Assembly: GCA_013397075.1 (NCBI GenBank)
Contig: VWZS01009934.1
Location: forward strand, 5,361,139 to 5,425,138
Length of the DNA stretch: 64,000 nucleotides
Direction: 5' to 3'
From: Rhabdornis inornatus
Lineage: Eukaryota > Chordata > Aves > Passeriformes > Rhabdornithidae
Shown here: positions 37,453 to 50,095 of the stretch, piece after piece
Numbering within the stretch: position 1 is the first letter of the stretch
How the letters are laid out: each line of letters starts with the position of its first letter
Made by a program: the position numbers and the translations under genes
Notes under the pieces: generated by a model
What the model saw: the letters and a program-made list of their open reading frames with translations, nothing else
Told to the model about the DNA's origin: nothing
Database searches by the model: none

Positions 37453-37960
37453 ATTGTTGTTACAAAGACTTGTAAATGGAAACAACAAAGCAGTAGAAGA
37501 AATAGTGCGTGGTATGGTGTTGGTTGAATTGTGCATAAATAATACAAATCACATCCTACACTTCTGAACTATCTTGTCTACTTATGACCTCTTAAAGATG
37601 GTGGAAAACACTGTGAGTTTACCAAATCACTAAATTACAGTGAAGGGACTGACAATTTCCAGATTTCTGGCAGATTGAGAAATAATAGAGAAAACAGCTA
37701 AAAATTAAAAGCCCCCTGTAAGACAACGAGCATTGAAGAGTGATAGAGGAGTATGTGTGACTAATGTATTAGCATGGTTGTCGTAATTTCAGCCAAATGC
37801 AGTTCAGATGTGATAGCAGTACATGGAGGTGGAAGGATTAGAAAAGAAGCCCATCTTATTCATGTGCATCCTCTTTACTTTTGTTTGATAACTTTGTTCC
37901 CCCAGTTTCCCCTTACTTGTGATAGCTTTATTAAAATTAATTTCCAATGCATTTACAAGC
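37453..37960. other. Unassigned AT-rich non-coding stretch
   Basis: Nothing recognisable between the pentamer microsatellite and the GC-rich island. Confidence 0.5.
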
Positions 37961-37966
37961 CACTAA

Positions 37967-38500
37967 TTACTGCCCCCAGTAGCAAACTATATTTACTGAT
38001 CTTGTTTTTGAACTTAAAGGGCCATAACGTATTTTGAGACCTATAAATCCCCAGGACCTGCTGCTGGCACAGCAGTGCAAATCCCTGCCTCTGCTTGCAG
38101 TTCTGGAGCTCTGACACTGGAGAACTGCTGGAACCGTGGCACGATAGGTTTCCACCAGTGGGAGCAATGTGTCTCGGCAGGGAAAGAGCTGCCCTGCCCA
38201 CAAGAGGGCTAACGCGGCCCTGAAGTGCGCAGATTTAACACCTTGCTTGGAAAACATTTCCAGGAATTGTCTTTTTGACTGCACAGTCGTTTGCAGGGAG
38301 GTGTGGGCTCTCTGCCACGCAGCAGCTGCCACATGGACCTGTTCGTGTAGCAGTGTGTCCCAGATGAAGAGCAGCTCTGTATCAAGCTCTGGCCCCGTGA
38401 GCTGGCTGTTGGCTTCTACCCAGAAGCTTCCCCTGCTGCTGTGGCTCGCAAGCTGCCCTTTCTCCAGCACCTCAGGTTGCCCATAGTATTCTGACCTTCC
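37967..38500 (-). other. GC-rich island with a 167-codon open frame of unknown identity
   Basis: From about 38041 to 38495 the base composition shifts sharply to GC-rich with around ten CpGs, in a neighbourhood of AT-rich DNA. On the minus strand one frame stays open for 167 codons (38470 to 37967). The frame extends a few codons upstream of its first alternative start and has no ATG near its beginning. Its middle (residues about 45-110) looks protein-like, alternating hydrophobic and charged residues, but I recognise no domain. The plus strand is also open for 105 codons in one frame, which weakens the coding case. There is no poly(A) tail at the low-coordinate end and no clear target duplication. 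It could be a processed pseudogene fragment, a captured exon, a piece of an unrecognised repeat, or a CpG-bearing regulatory element. Confidence 0.35.
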
Positions 38501-41500
38501 TCAGAGGTAATTCTCTTTACTTTTCCTGTCAAGCTCAGATGCACTTTTCTATCAGGCAACAAAAGAATGCAATGCGAACCTTTGCACATTATTCCATGTA
38601 ACTGTTGGGCTCTAGGAGCTCCTCACAGTGCTTTTCAGTCCTCTGGGGCTTTGAAAACAGCATGAAAGGGCTAGAAATAGGGTGGAGGGGAATGTTCTCA
38701 GCAAGGTCACAAAAATGATCTAGTTGTTATTGACATTTTTGCCTCTTACAGCCACCTATCTAAGAATAGAATGAAATCCTTGTCATTTATCTCCCTCAGT
38801 GGATCCTAACCCTGTCACAAACTGAAAATTATTTCCTTTCCACAACAGATAGTGCAATGTCTGAGCAGTAGTTAGTAGTTACTGTGACAGTGCAAAGCAA
38901 CAAGTAACTATGATAAGTAGCTTATTGACACAGTACATGGTAATTTCTCAGCCGGAACAAATGTGTCAATACACACTTGGGAAATTTGTAATTCATGGAA
39001 ATGCTATTAGTAAATGATATGTCATTATGGAGAGACCTCTATTCCATAGGTTCACACATGTACTGCCATGGTCTGCTTTAGCAGTGAATTGTTGCACTCA
39101 GAAATAAACATTTTAAACAATTAATGTATTATACTTAATGTTAATGATAAATATGGATCCCCAAAACAACAGAAGGAAGCATAACACTTTGGTGTTTTTA
39201 AACTTAGATCTTACTACTAAATTAATAGAAAAAATAAAATCAGTCACTGATCCTAATTACAGATAAACAACTGTAATGTTTGTGGGTTTCCCTTTCAAAG
39301 CATTTGAGCTACAGTGGTGATGAAAAAACATCCAGAGAGTGTTTTCATTTTCCACTCTAGTCTTTTATAACTTCATAATATCTAAACCAATTTAAACCTG
39401 TATTAATAAAAATGCTTTGAACTGAGACCTTGCATGTCAACTTGCAACACAGAAAGAATTTTTACTGTCAAGTTATGATCCTGTAAATTAGAAGTTGCTT
39501 TATAATTGAAGTGCTGACACAGACTTCTAATTGTAGAGGTGTTGGCAGGCGCTGCTATGCCAGCATTATATTAGCAACTTTTGCCTGTGAATCTTGTTCA
39601 TTAAAGGTTATGCTTATATCGTATGCATACAGATTATAGGCTGTAGAATGACAGCTGTGTAAAATCAGTCAAATTAAAACACACACTGTAGATGAAAATA
39701 GTCACATATTAAATAGATCAAATTTATATCCTTCAAAGTTTCTTTCACTTTTAAAATATATATGGAAAATATTTTTAGAGCTACCTGCTTGAAAGCAAAA
39801 CAGTTTATGTGATGGTTTCAGATACAGCATTAATCATTAAGGGAAAAATAAAAATGTGTCTTCTCATTTAACTAAACATTACATTAGCTCAACTATAGTA
39901 GTAGTCTGAATTGCAAGTGAATAGAGCATGGACCTAATTGCTGTAGTGTTCCAATCCTCCAAGCAGTGCAGATGTTATGCAAATAGTTTTGTGTTCATTT
40001 TCAGATTGTAAAATGTGGTCCTTTTTGCAAAATCAGAATGGATATCAACATGCATGCACACAGAGTTAAAAATCACTGAATTCCCCTATGTCTATTTAAT
40101 AGAAAAACCTTTCAAAGCACAGGCTTGTTTTAAGCAGTCTTAGTGACTGATCCACACCAAAACTCTTGATCAAAAGGTGGTAGACTTAGATAAAATTCAT
40201 ATCTAAATCTCACTGAGCTGCTGGTTTTGCTGAGGGTTTGTTTGTGTGCATATTGAGAATGTCTGGGCTGTGAAGTACTGGTGTGCTGTGTAGGTACAAA
40301 TATCTTCTTAAGCCTTTTCTATCCTCTCTCCATCCTTCAGAAAATCATGGTCCCAGCACAGAAATTGCTGATAGGTTCTGCTGGTGTATGGTAGCTTATT
40401 TCCATCTCTGTCTAATGATTATTTACCATGTAAGTGCCTTAGGGATGAGACCTGTGGTAGATGTTGAAAAAATAAACATCATCCCAGTTTTGAAAATGGT
40501 GAGGCTTTTTTCAGATTTCTAATGTTTCCATATGCCTTCAGTGGGGAATTCCTATCATTCAGGATTACAATGCTAGTAGACTTAAATTATTTAAAATACA
40601 AACAAAACCATAACCAAATTAAAAAGAAAGATTCAAAACATTTTTCCTTTTTCTTTTTAATTTCCTTATGTTTTCCTTTCTTTTTATTTTTATTTTTCCC
40701 TAAGAAAGGTAGTCAATTTGATATTAAAAACATATATTTGTTAAGCTGGTTCTATGATATTAATTTATCCTTTTTACATGGAAAACATACATTCAGCAGG
40801 TCACCTCCCAACAGTATACTTAAAAGCATCATTATTTTTAGTAGCTATTCTTTTAAATAGATATCATAACTATATTTCCATATATATTTTATTTGACAAG
40901 GAGGGGAAAAAACGATGCAAGGATAAAAATATCATTTCATGGTAACATTTCAGTGTTATTTTTTGCAAGAAGTTGCATTCTCTATTCAACCCATCTATTT
41001 CTATCCTATCTATGCCTTATCTATATCTATCTTTATTGTTTGCTCGGTTGCATAGATTTGCTTTCCTCAGTTTGACCTCATGTGCATATGTGTATAGTAG
41101 TTCATTCCTACATTCATACATCCACATATAATTATGAATTAACATGTCTTGAGCTTATTTGCTTAGTTTCTACCCAACTTGTCTGCCACTATCACACTCC
41201 ATAATTTTTTATGTCTAGTCACTTTTTTCTCTTGTGTGATTCATCAGGGTATTGGACCACAGGGAAATGATTGGCTTACATTTTTTATTGGAAATTTTGA
41301 GAGAAATCACTGATGTCTTTGTATAAATTCTCCAAATAAAATGTATTGAATATCAACTAAATCTTTTAACAATATCATTGGTTTTAAAAATGCCCAACAT
41401 TTTAATAATGGAGTTCTTTTATCTGGCAACTGCATCAGAGTTCTTCTGTCGCTGAGACTATGTTTTATACAGAACCACTTGTTTGGGAATTTTTAAAATA

Positions 41501-43140
41501 CAGTCAAAGCTTACACATTTTTTTTCTTTGGATAACAAGCACAAATTGGGAAAAAAAGAACAGAGAGAAGACAGCTGGATACATTTTCTATTCTTGTTCT
41601 ATTTCTCTCACAATGTATTTAAGAGAAGTGATTAAGATCCTGCAGCATTCTTTCTTCTCTTGCTGTGGTAAAGAGAATCTTCAGACAGCAGACTACTGAT
41701 ATACTTTCAAAACTTATCTCCAAATGAATCAGTGTAGAGAATTGAAAAGAAAAAATTTGATTTATTGCTAGTTATTATTATAGTTTAAGAACAAAGTGTG
41801 CTATGAGTAATTTTCTTATTAGGAAGAGTCTTGGAGACTGACACAGTTACTGGGGGGATGTTTGCATTGTCAGGAAACATAGAAGACAGGCCCATTTTTT
41901 AGTTTGATTTAGTATTTTATCCTTTATCAAAAGATATATAGACAGAACAGGTGAGTCAGTTATAATACCTTTATCAATTGCTCAAGTATCTGCTTCCAGA
42001 CTACTATAAGTAACTGTGAATTAGATAGATAAATAAATGAACACACAAAGCACTTGCTTTCAAAAGCCTGCATTAACTTTAAATGAATAAGGTTTTTCAA
42101 CTAAGCAGTATTTACATATTTGCTCTACTCAGTGTCTCAGTCTTTTTCCACTGCACTCATACTTGCAGAGATGGGACTTTACCTGCAGAAGAGCATAGTT
42201 TTCCTCACTTGTAAGTGCAAATGGCTTTAAAATTGATTTTTTTATAAGAAAATAAGAGGATAAGATATGAAAACAGAAATTTCAGAACACTCACAAAAAT
42301 CTTATTATTCTGAGCATACAGAAATGCCAGTTTGATTTCACCTCTGCCACCTGGAGGAAGTAAGATTTTGCAAGATTTTAGAATTACCATGACTATGGTT
42401 GTTATTACTTCTCCTTCCTCTACTACTACTATTAAACAGATTTTTTAAAGTGAGATATCATGCTGTATGTAAGTTTCTACATATCTAAAGCAAACAAAAC
42501 TAAAAGGAAAATTATTCTTTCACAGACAGCACAAATCTTAGCCATGTGCTACTGAAACAGATCATACAATTTAAAGTCAAAAAAAGGAAATTAACTGAAG
42601 TTAAAATGTCAGTGTTAATCCATTAAAATACCACCATCATCTCATGCTGTTTTGTGCCTCAAAAATTTAAAACCTTTAAAACCTTTAAATAGTGGGTAAA
42701 ATCACTATAGAGTGCACCTAGGTAATATTGTATTCATAGGTGGATAAAACTGTTGCCACCTGAAGAGTAGGAGTAGTTTGGCATGAGCCAAATAACCTTA
42801 TATGTGTATATATAAGTATGTGTGTAAACATACCTGTATATATATAAAGATATGAAAATATACATATGCTTTTACTCATACACGAGTTTCGCTATTGTAT
42901 AAACCCAGTGCCATTCTTTTCTCTTATATATTTAGATCTGTCAAGGTTATTCTTCCATGACATTAAAGAAATTATGTTTTGCTGCACAATATAATGATGG
43001 TTTAGTTAGAAGGAAAAAATTCTCTTGAATGAAAAACTGTTTCCTGTAAGTAAAGCCCTTCAGTTCAAGGCAGGGATGGCTTTAGTTAAAACAATCTGTT
43101 TGTGGCCTTACACTGATTTAGAATGCGTAGATTAATCTTA
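38501..43140. other. Unassigned AT-rich non-coding stretch
   Basis: No gene or interspersed repeat is recognised. There is a degenerate TCTA-type patch near 40990-41035 and a TA/TG-rich patch near 42798-42865. The interval 39520-39960 contains no obvious repeat and looks unique. Confidence 0.55.
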
Positions 43141-43146
43141 TTCACA

Positions 43147-44079
43147 GAATCATGAAACCATAGAATGGTTGGACTGGGAAGGGACCTTAAAAATCATCTA
43201 GTTCAAATTCCAATCCCCACCATGGATAGGGGCACCTTCCACTACACCAGGCTGCTGAAAAGCCCATCCAACCTGAGTTTGAGCACTTCCAAAGGTGGGG
43301 CCTCCACAGCATCTCTGGACAACCTGTTCCAGTGCAACACTACACTCACACTACTGAATTTCTTCCTAATATCTAAGCTAAATCTGTCCTCTTTCAGTTT
43401 AAAACCCCATGTCTTACCACTATATGCCCTTGTAAAACTCCTGTCAGATTTCTTGCAGGCTCCTTTCAGGTATTGGAAGGATAAAGGATAAAAAGAAGGC
43501 ACTGTAACAGTTTCTTCTCCAGTCAGTAAACCCAGCTGCCTCAGCCTGTCTTCATGAAAGATGTGTTCCAGCCCCCTGATCAGCTTCACGGTCCTTATCT
43601 GTTCCAACAGGTCCATGTCCTTCGTGTGCTGGGGAGCCCAGAGCTGGATGCAGCACTGCAGGTGGGGTCTCATGAGAGCAGAGGGGCAGAATCCCCTCCC
43701 TCACCCTGCTGTCCCTGCTGCTTTGGATGCAGTCCAGGACACGTTTGACTTTCTGGGCTGTGAGTGCACATTGCTTGTTCTCCTCAGGGCTGCTGTCAAG
43801 TCATTCTCCTCCCAGTCTGTATCTGTGCTTGAGATTGCCCTAACCCTTTTGTTAGGACCTTGTGCTCGGCCTTGTTGAACCTCATGAGTTTCTCATACAG
43901 AATGAGAACATACACCGCTTCTCAAGCCTGTCAAAATCCCTTTGGATGGCATCCCTCACCTCCAGCATGTCAGCTGCACCACACAGTTTGGTGTCATTGG
44001 CAAACTTGCTGAGGGTGCACTCCATCACACTGTTAGTGCTGCTGACAAAGATGTCAAGCAGGGCTGGTCCCAATACTTA
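43147..44079 (-). mobile_element. CR1 LINE, minus strand, 5'-truncated with intact-looking 3' end
   Basis: The 3' end is well preserved: antisense of the terminal octamer repeat (CAGAATCATG, CATAGAATGG), then GGAAGGGACCTTAAA and the CATCTAGTTC segment at 43147-43205. A 143-codon minus-strand frame (43673-43242) encodes the C-terminal part of the CR1 RT, including QLWAPQHTKDMDLLEQI, LIRGLEHIF, and the NRLSRDAVEAPPLEVLKLRL end. A second frame (44073-43882) has the active-site block, reading FANDTKLCG with the first Asp changed to Asn. The two frames are offset, so at least one indel separates them. Similarity stops at about 44079, near GPALLDIFV, marking the 5' truncation. Of the copies here this one keeps the clearest 3' end. 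Confidence 0.92.
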
Positions 44080-45118
44080 AAAACAATTGTTTGAATCACC
44101 TCTACTGGTGATCAGATATTTTTTAATATACTTTTTTTAGTTTTGGCAGAAAATTAAGTTATTTGAGGACTAGTGGTGTGCTACACTCTGAATTAACTGC
44201 CAAAATGCTGTAATTTTTCCCTTCTGCTTAATTGTATTGTGGAAGCAATCAGTCATGCAGCAAAAGCAATTACATTTTTGTTTTTATTCTATTTTCTTAC
44301 TATTTTTGTTAATATCAAAGTTGAAAATTGTGTTTGAAAAGATGCTCTCTCTCAAACATGCTGTCTCTCTGAGAGCAAGGAAGCAAAACAAATCCAATGG
44401 TAATGAAATAATTCTTGGTTTCGTGGTAGGGTACAGGGTAGAAGGAGATGCATATACAAAAATATATCATGAAAATATTTTCTCAAAGCATATTTAATAG
44501 ATTTTGACTAAAATAAAAATTAGAAAGATGTGTTTGCCCTCTGCAGAAAATTGCATCTGTTCAACAAACCCAAAAACACCTGAATGCCAGAAATACTCAG
44601 CTGGAACATTTTATTCACATCTGCTGATAATAATGCCCCATGGGCTTTCAGAAGCTTTATGCTACTACTCTCAGTAGGTTTGGTTCATTAGCAAAGATTT
44701 TTCCCCTTGATGCACTTTTGGCCAACATGTAACATGACTATTTTTTTAATATACTGAGTTTTCATCTCCCAGGGGGAAGATATATCTATTTGCTAAAAGT
44801 TGAAACTATTATTGAAAAAAATACAGTGATTTTGTAACTCAAATATTTTACATAGGAAACAACCTGCTTCTCAGGCAGCTTTATTGGGAACCCTGGCATT
44901 ACAAAGATCCAGTGCTAGAGAGTACAATACCAGGCAAATAACTAACCAGCAGGCTGGGATTCCTGTCTCAACTACTCCATGATATGGGTAGGTAGTGTGG
45001 AAAACTACAGTTTTGGAAAAAGTTTGGCTTTCCCTTTCAAAAGTAACAATGAGTATTGTTTTTCCATTTATTTGTAACACAGAAAAGGCTGTAGTCCACT
45101 GAATTAAGTCCATCACAG
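44080..45118. other. Unassigned AT-rich non-coding stretch
   Basis: No gene or repeat is recognised between the CR1 body and the CR1 tail that follows. Confidence 0.5.
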
Positions 45119-45172
45119 GTGGGCTTGATCTTCGAGGTCTTTTCCAACCCAAATGATTCTGTGATTCCATGA
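45119..45172 (+). mobile_element. Very short CR1 3' tail, plus strand
   Basis: GGGCTTGATCTTCGAGGTC, TTTTCCAACCCAAATG and ATTCTGTGATTCCATGA form the last 50 or so bases of a CR1 element, including the terminal octamer-type repeat. Nothing CR1-like is visible upstream, so this is an extremely 5'-truncated insertion. It is in the opposite orientation to the CR1 copy 1 kb away. Confidence 0.75.
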
Positions 45173-46458
45173 ATACTTCATTCGAGTGTACTGAAACAAA
45201 TGTCTTCCCCCCTCTATACTGTTTGACTATCAACATCATTCAAAGAGTCAGAATTATTTCCCCGTATCAAGTGATATTCCGAAATCCCTAAAGATCTGGG
45301 AGTGGTGTTGATGACGACACCACCACCACAGATTTCTTTGGATAATATTCAGTGATTTCTGCCCTTTACCACACTGAACCCAAGACTAATTACACTATAC
45401 TTGATTAGTCTAATTGTCTGCTGGTATAACCTGATGGAAAGTAGTGAGGATGCTTTAGTGGATAATTTGGCTATTGAATTTCTCATACATTTGTCTGGTG
45501 AATGCACTTGCTAGGTGTTAAGTTTATCAAGAAACCCATCATCCAATATGGAGAAGAGCAGTCTTGACACATTAATATCAAGTTCAAAGGATCCAACCAA
45601 TCCTGATCAAACTTTAATCATATAATTATGTGAACTTTCATATAAGCAAGTTTTAGTTTAAAAAAAATGGAGCAGGAAGAATAAAGTTTAATCATTTTGA
45701 TGGGCCAGATTTATCATCTCTAAATAGAGTTTACTAAAAGATATTTTATTATTTTGATGTCAGATTTTATCAAGTTCAAAGAAAATTAAATAACTATTCT
45801 CCTTTCTAAATAACTTGAAGAACAAGCAGTTGTGAAGTTGCACTTAGTAGTATGCAAAGGAGATAAACTCTACATTAACCATGGAAATTTAATTAGTAAT
45901 AATCCATTCATCCACCATAACTCTCAGTGTGCAAGAAGAACAATAGCTTCTGTTGATATCTCATTATATTGTTCATCAAATTATAAATGCAATATATTTT
46001 CTCATATTTCGTATGTAGTATTTTAAAATGTCTGTAATACATTATTTTGTGGGCTTGGTTGGAAGAGCTATATTTGCCAAACAGTTCATTTAATAGATTT
46101 TACAGGTTTTCAGAATAAGATATTGAACTTCTTTTTTCATTATTTCTCCAGCCTTATTATGTAAATTATTGCACATCTTAACAACATTGATTTTTTTTTT
46201 TCCCTTACTGGAATACTTTGGAGTTCAAATTAATATTAAGTAACTTTCTTTAAAGTTCTTTTTCTTGACTCTTGAGCTTAATAGGCTGAAATTGAATTTA
46301 ATGGAGCAGAGAGGAGGGTGAGTGGGCAAGGAGAGCACAATCACAGTGGCTTTGAGTTGTGGAGTGCTGCAGTTTGCAGCAGGACTCACATTCCAGGACC
46401 TGGGTTTCTCCTTCCGTGCTAAGTGCAGACTATTGCAATATGCTTTATTTTCAAGATA
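45173..46458. other. Unassigned AT-rich non-coding stretch
   Basis: No gene or repeat is recognised. The last 150 bases (46300-46440) are somewhat GC-richer and may belong to the LTR fragment that follows, but I cannot align them. Confidence 0.5.
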
Positions 46459-46748
46459 TAGCACTTCCTCCCTCTCCTTCTTCACTGGCCTTCATGTCTT
46501 TCTCTCACATACTCTCACTCCTCCTTCTGAATGGAATTGTTGAAGTGGTTTTTTTCTCCGCCCTTAACTGTGTTATCCCACAGGCGCTACCATCGATGCT
46601 AATGGGCTTGGCCTTGTCCAGTGGTGGATCCATCTGGCATCGGCTCTGGCTGTCATGAGGGAAGGTTCTAGAAGAATTCCCATGGAAGCCACCACTGCAG
46701 TAGCACCCCACCACCATTACCAAAACCTTGCCAGGCAAACTCAGTACA
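46459..46748 (-). mobile_element. Fragment of an avian LTR-type repeat (same family as 57.7-58.9 kb)
   Basis: The segment contains TAGCACTTCCTCCCTCTCC, TTCTTCACTGGCC, TTTCTCTCACATACTCTCAC, CAGGCGCTACCATCGATGC, a CTTGGCCTTGTCCAGTGG segment, and ends ACCAAAACCTTGCCAGGC then AAACTCAGTACA. The same ordered landmarks occur at 58.55-58.91 kb. Relative to that copy this one covers only the right-hand third on the plus strand, which is the 5' (U3) side if the LTR is read on the minus strand. The right boundary at 46748 matches the family end (CAATACA-type). Confidence 0.75.
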
Positions 46749-49700
46749 CACAATTTTAACAAAAGTCATTTTAACTATGTGTTTCCTTAGAAAGGTAGAG
46801 AAAATACCTAACTAAGGCCACCTTTTCTCCTTCCCCATGCTGCTGCACTGCAGTTTTGATCAGAAGCCCAAGCAAGCCCACAGCCCCACTGTGCTAGAGA
46901 ACCTGGGGCTGCCGCAGGTTTGGCAAGTCCAGCCTGTTCCAGAGTCTTCCCACCCCAGGGGACTGGCCTGGGCTGGAGCGTTGTCATCACCAGCAACTGA
47001 CAGACCCATGAATCCCTGGGCAGGACACATGCAAGACAGATTTCAAAGCAGAAACTACTGCCTGAAGCAGATTAGGGAAGACTTTTAGTTTTGATCCTAA
47101 ACACTTGACTGGAATACTCTGCTATATGTTAAAAGTGAGGAAGTAAATTATCACAGCAATTAAGTGCTCTCTCAGCTGTAATGGCAGGAGTGCGAACCTG
47201 GAAACAAATCCATCCTGTATCCATCCAAGGATTACAGAAATCATGTGAAAATCTCAGGTACTTGAGGCAGTGCTAAGGAGTGATAACTGTATCCTTCATT
47301 GAAATGGTTTCCATTTAGTCCCATCATTTGGAGATGATGAAAAAGGGGAAATGAAAGGTAAAAGATGAATGTATCTACACAGAACGGTGAGAGTACACAT
47401 GAAAGATGATCCTGCACAGCATACCAAATATAGCTCTAAAGATCCAGGAGTTAATGAGAGTGTCAGTGGTGGTTAATGCAGTGCTCTGCATGGGATATGA
47501 ATGAGGCCATACCTTCCCGTGGTAAGGAAAGTGTAATTTCAAATTGTCTCTGATATCAACACGCAACAATTGTGAGCAAATATTGAACTCATAATGCCAA
47601 TTACCGCATTTTAATTACTGAATAAATTATGTTGCATATAATAGACAGTAAATTGCAAACATTTTGCAACTTTTTAAATGCCAAAAATGTGCTATCTACT
47701 AAGGAAATAGAATCCTGTTTTTCCAAAACCATGATAAAAGTAATGAAAAACTGTACTTTCCTGACATTCATAACTTTATTTGAAACATAAAACAAGACAA
47801 TTGGAAAAAAACATATTACGATAGACACACTTTCCTCCTGCTTATCTTCTCTTCCTTTGCTTCGACTCCCAGCTCAGATAGTTGCAACAGTAGGGGAATT
47901 GGGATTACATCATCTGTTCTGTGCAGAACACTAGAAGTATGAGTTGCATTGCTGAATAATCAGAATTTTTCTACTAGAATGCCCATTCTGTATTTTGAGC
48001 TAATACACTATTCTGAAAATTTAATATCTTTGCAATCATTTTAATATAGAACAGAACAAAGCTGTGCTGAAAGACGCTTACATTTAAATAAATTAGAGCA
48101 AACTAGCAAAATGCAGAGGGTGAGATACAGGGTGAATTGTGCACATGAGGCAACTTTATCGAAAAAAGGTTCAAAACGTGTTTTATCTCCAAGTTCTTGA
48201 GAAATGAAAAGAAAATCAGCAATAAATGGAGCAATAGAGGAAGCTAGCTTTTTCACACAGTAAGCAAACCTTTGTAAGGGCAGATCCACCGCATAATCCT
48301 TATTTACTGGAGTCTAAACTCTTGTAGGCAAATGTAAATATTCAGCACGAGAATGTGTGCACAACGCAGATATTCTTTATTCCTTCAGAGCAAGGCCTCT
48401 TCAGTATAGCTTATTGTCAGTACAAGATAGTTGTCTGTGTAGAGAAAAGAAAAAAATGCATTGTCCACTGTAAACTTAATCTCTTGCTCCTAAATGAAGC
48501 TTATTTTAATTTGAAATAAGTCTTTCTCGAGTCTTGCCATCGAGATGTTTTCATTCAATAAATATGTATAAACAAGCTCCTTATTACAGATTCCACAAAG
48601 AGCTTTAATCAGGTCTCTAAATTATAGTTTTTAGAAAATCCTATTTCTTGTGTGTGTTGGGCAGTTTTCATATTTCCTACATTTGGTAAAATCTGTAAAC
48701 AAAACATTCAGGATTTCATTAAATTACTGTGACATATATAGATACAGTAAGTAAGTATCCCCACTGAGCATACTCAGTTCTGGAATATACAATGTGTGTC
48801 AACATTTTAAAATTAAGGATTCTCTAGCTCACTGTGTTTATTGTGCATATTTTCAGTGTGCTCTAGTGAGAGAGGTTTGGTAGTGCAGTTTTAGTTAAGT
48901 TGGTGGTCATTTGACACTACGCAGTGTAAACGGCTTGAATGTAAATTAAAAAAAAGCAAGGTGAGGAGGTGGGGTGGTGTTCTTTAGAGTACTATTACTC
49001 AATCACCTAAAAAGGTTGGTATGTCATATTTTGTCATTTGATAATTATTTCGCAATGCTCTTAGCAGGCATATTGCTTCCCGTGGTAGTGATTGTCTGCA
49101 GATTTCATTACAAACAGGAGCCTTCAGGGAAGAATGTTGCTTAATGAAATTAATCATTATACGGGTTTACTCTTTAATAAGGTACTTTGCAAGAGATTAT
49201 TTCTAGATGGAATATATTAGTGCAGATATGCTGTTTTGACAGTCAACACTCTATATGAGAAAGAGAGAGAGTAGGAGAAAAGGTGGGAAGGAGGGAAGGA
49301 AGGGAAGAGGAAAACAAGGAGAAAATTAAAAATAGCTCTTCACCATACCTTTCTCTGACCCCCTTGACATGTACTGGGTATCATTTGACCTCAGCAAACC
49401 ATCTGTTTGTTGATCATGTTATAGATGGAGGATTACTACGTGACTGCAGAGAGGGAAGATTTATGGTTGGAACATTTCTGAGCTGTCTTATTTTGTCTCT
49501 CAGGTGCCAATGCAACTCAGATAATCAGTAGAGAGGCTGGACTTGATACACAGAAATTGGATTTTAGCTTCTGTTCCCATTTTATTCTTGAGATTTTTTT
49601 TTTTTCAGAATCAGAGTGTCATTCGTTTACTAGTCTCTTCAGAGTGCAGGACTTAAACTTCTTTCATTTATTTTAATAGTGCATTATCTTTTGAGCTTGA

Positions 49701-50095
49701 AGTTACATGCGATTATGCAACTTGGAAAACCTTTGTTTCATAGACAACAGAAAATGAGTTAATGAATCCAAGATTTTGGATAGTTTAACTGCTTAAAACA
49801 CCTCAAGAGCTACTTCTACTCAAGCTTCAGATCATATATTTCTGATAGATTTTCCTGAAATCTATTTTGCTTTGCTTGAAAATATAGTTTGCTTCCTACC
49901 CAGTGTTTTCTTAACTGTGTTTGAACATAAGATAATGCTTGAAGATTAAAAGAAGGACTGTCTTCCAGCGACCACCAACAGTGTTATTAAATGGCTGTTG
50001 TGTCATGGATTAGCATTTGAGACTTTTATGATTGGAGAATTTAATCTCTATCTTTCTTTTGATTAACTTTCATGAAGACTTTGCATTGTCTCCAG
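46749..50095. other. Unassigned stretch, partly GC-rich at its start
   Basis: 46800-47050 is GC-rich, with open frames on both strands and no recognised motif. The rest is AT-rich. 48300-48780 is free of recognisable repeats. A purine-rich microsatellite-like tract lies at 49256-49325. Confidence 0.5.
49256..49325. repeat. Purine-rich (GA/GGAA) tract
   Basis: About 70 bases are almost entirely G and A, with GA, GGAA and GGGAA units and only two or three T. Such tracts can adopt triplex (H-DNA) structure and are often length-variable. Confidence 0.85.

Noticed and set aside
43195..43220. GTTCAAATTCC resembling a tRNA B-box
   Set aside because: It belongs to the CR1 3' end; there is no A-box and no cloverleaf at the right distance.
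43165..43878. Plus-strand open frames of 105-108 codons in the 43-44 kb region
   Set aside because: They are antisense shadows of the minus-strand CR1 reverse transcriptase.
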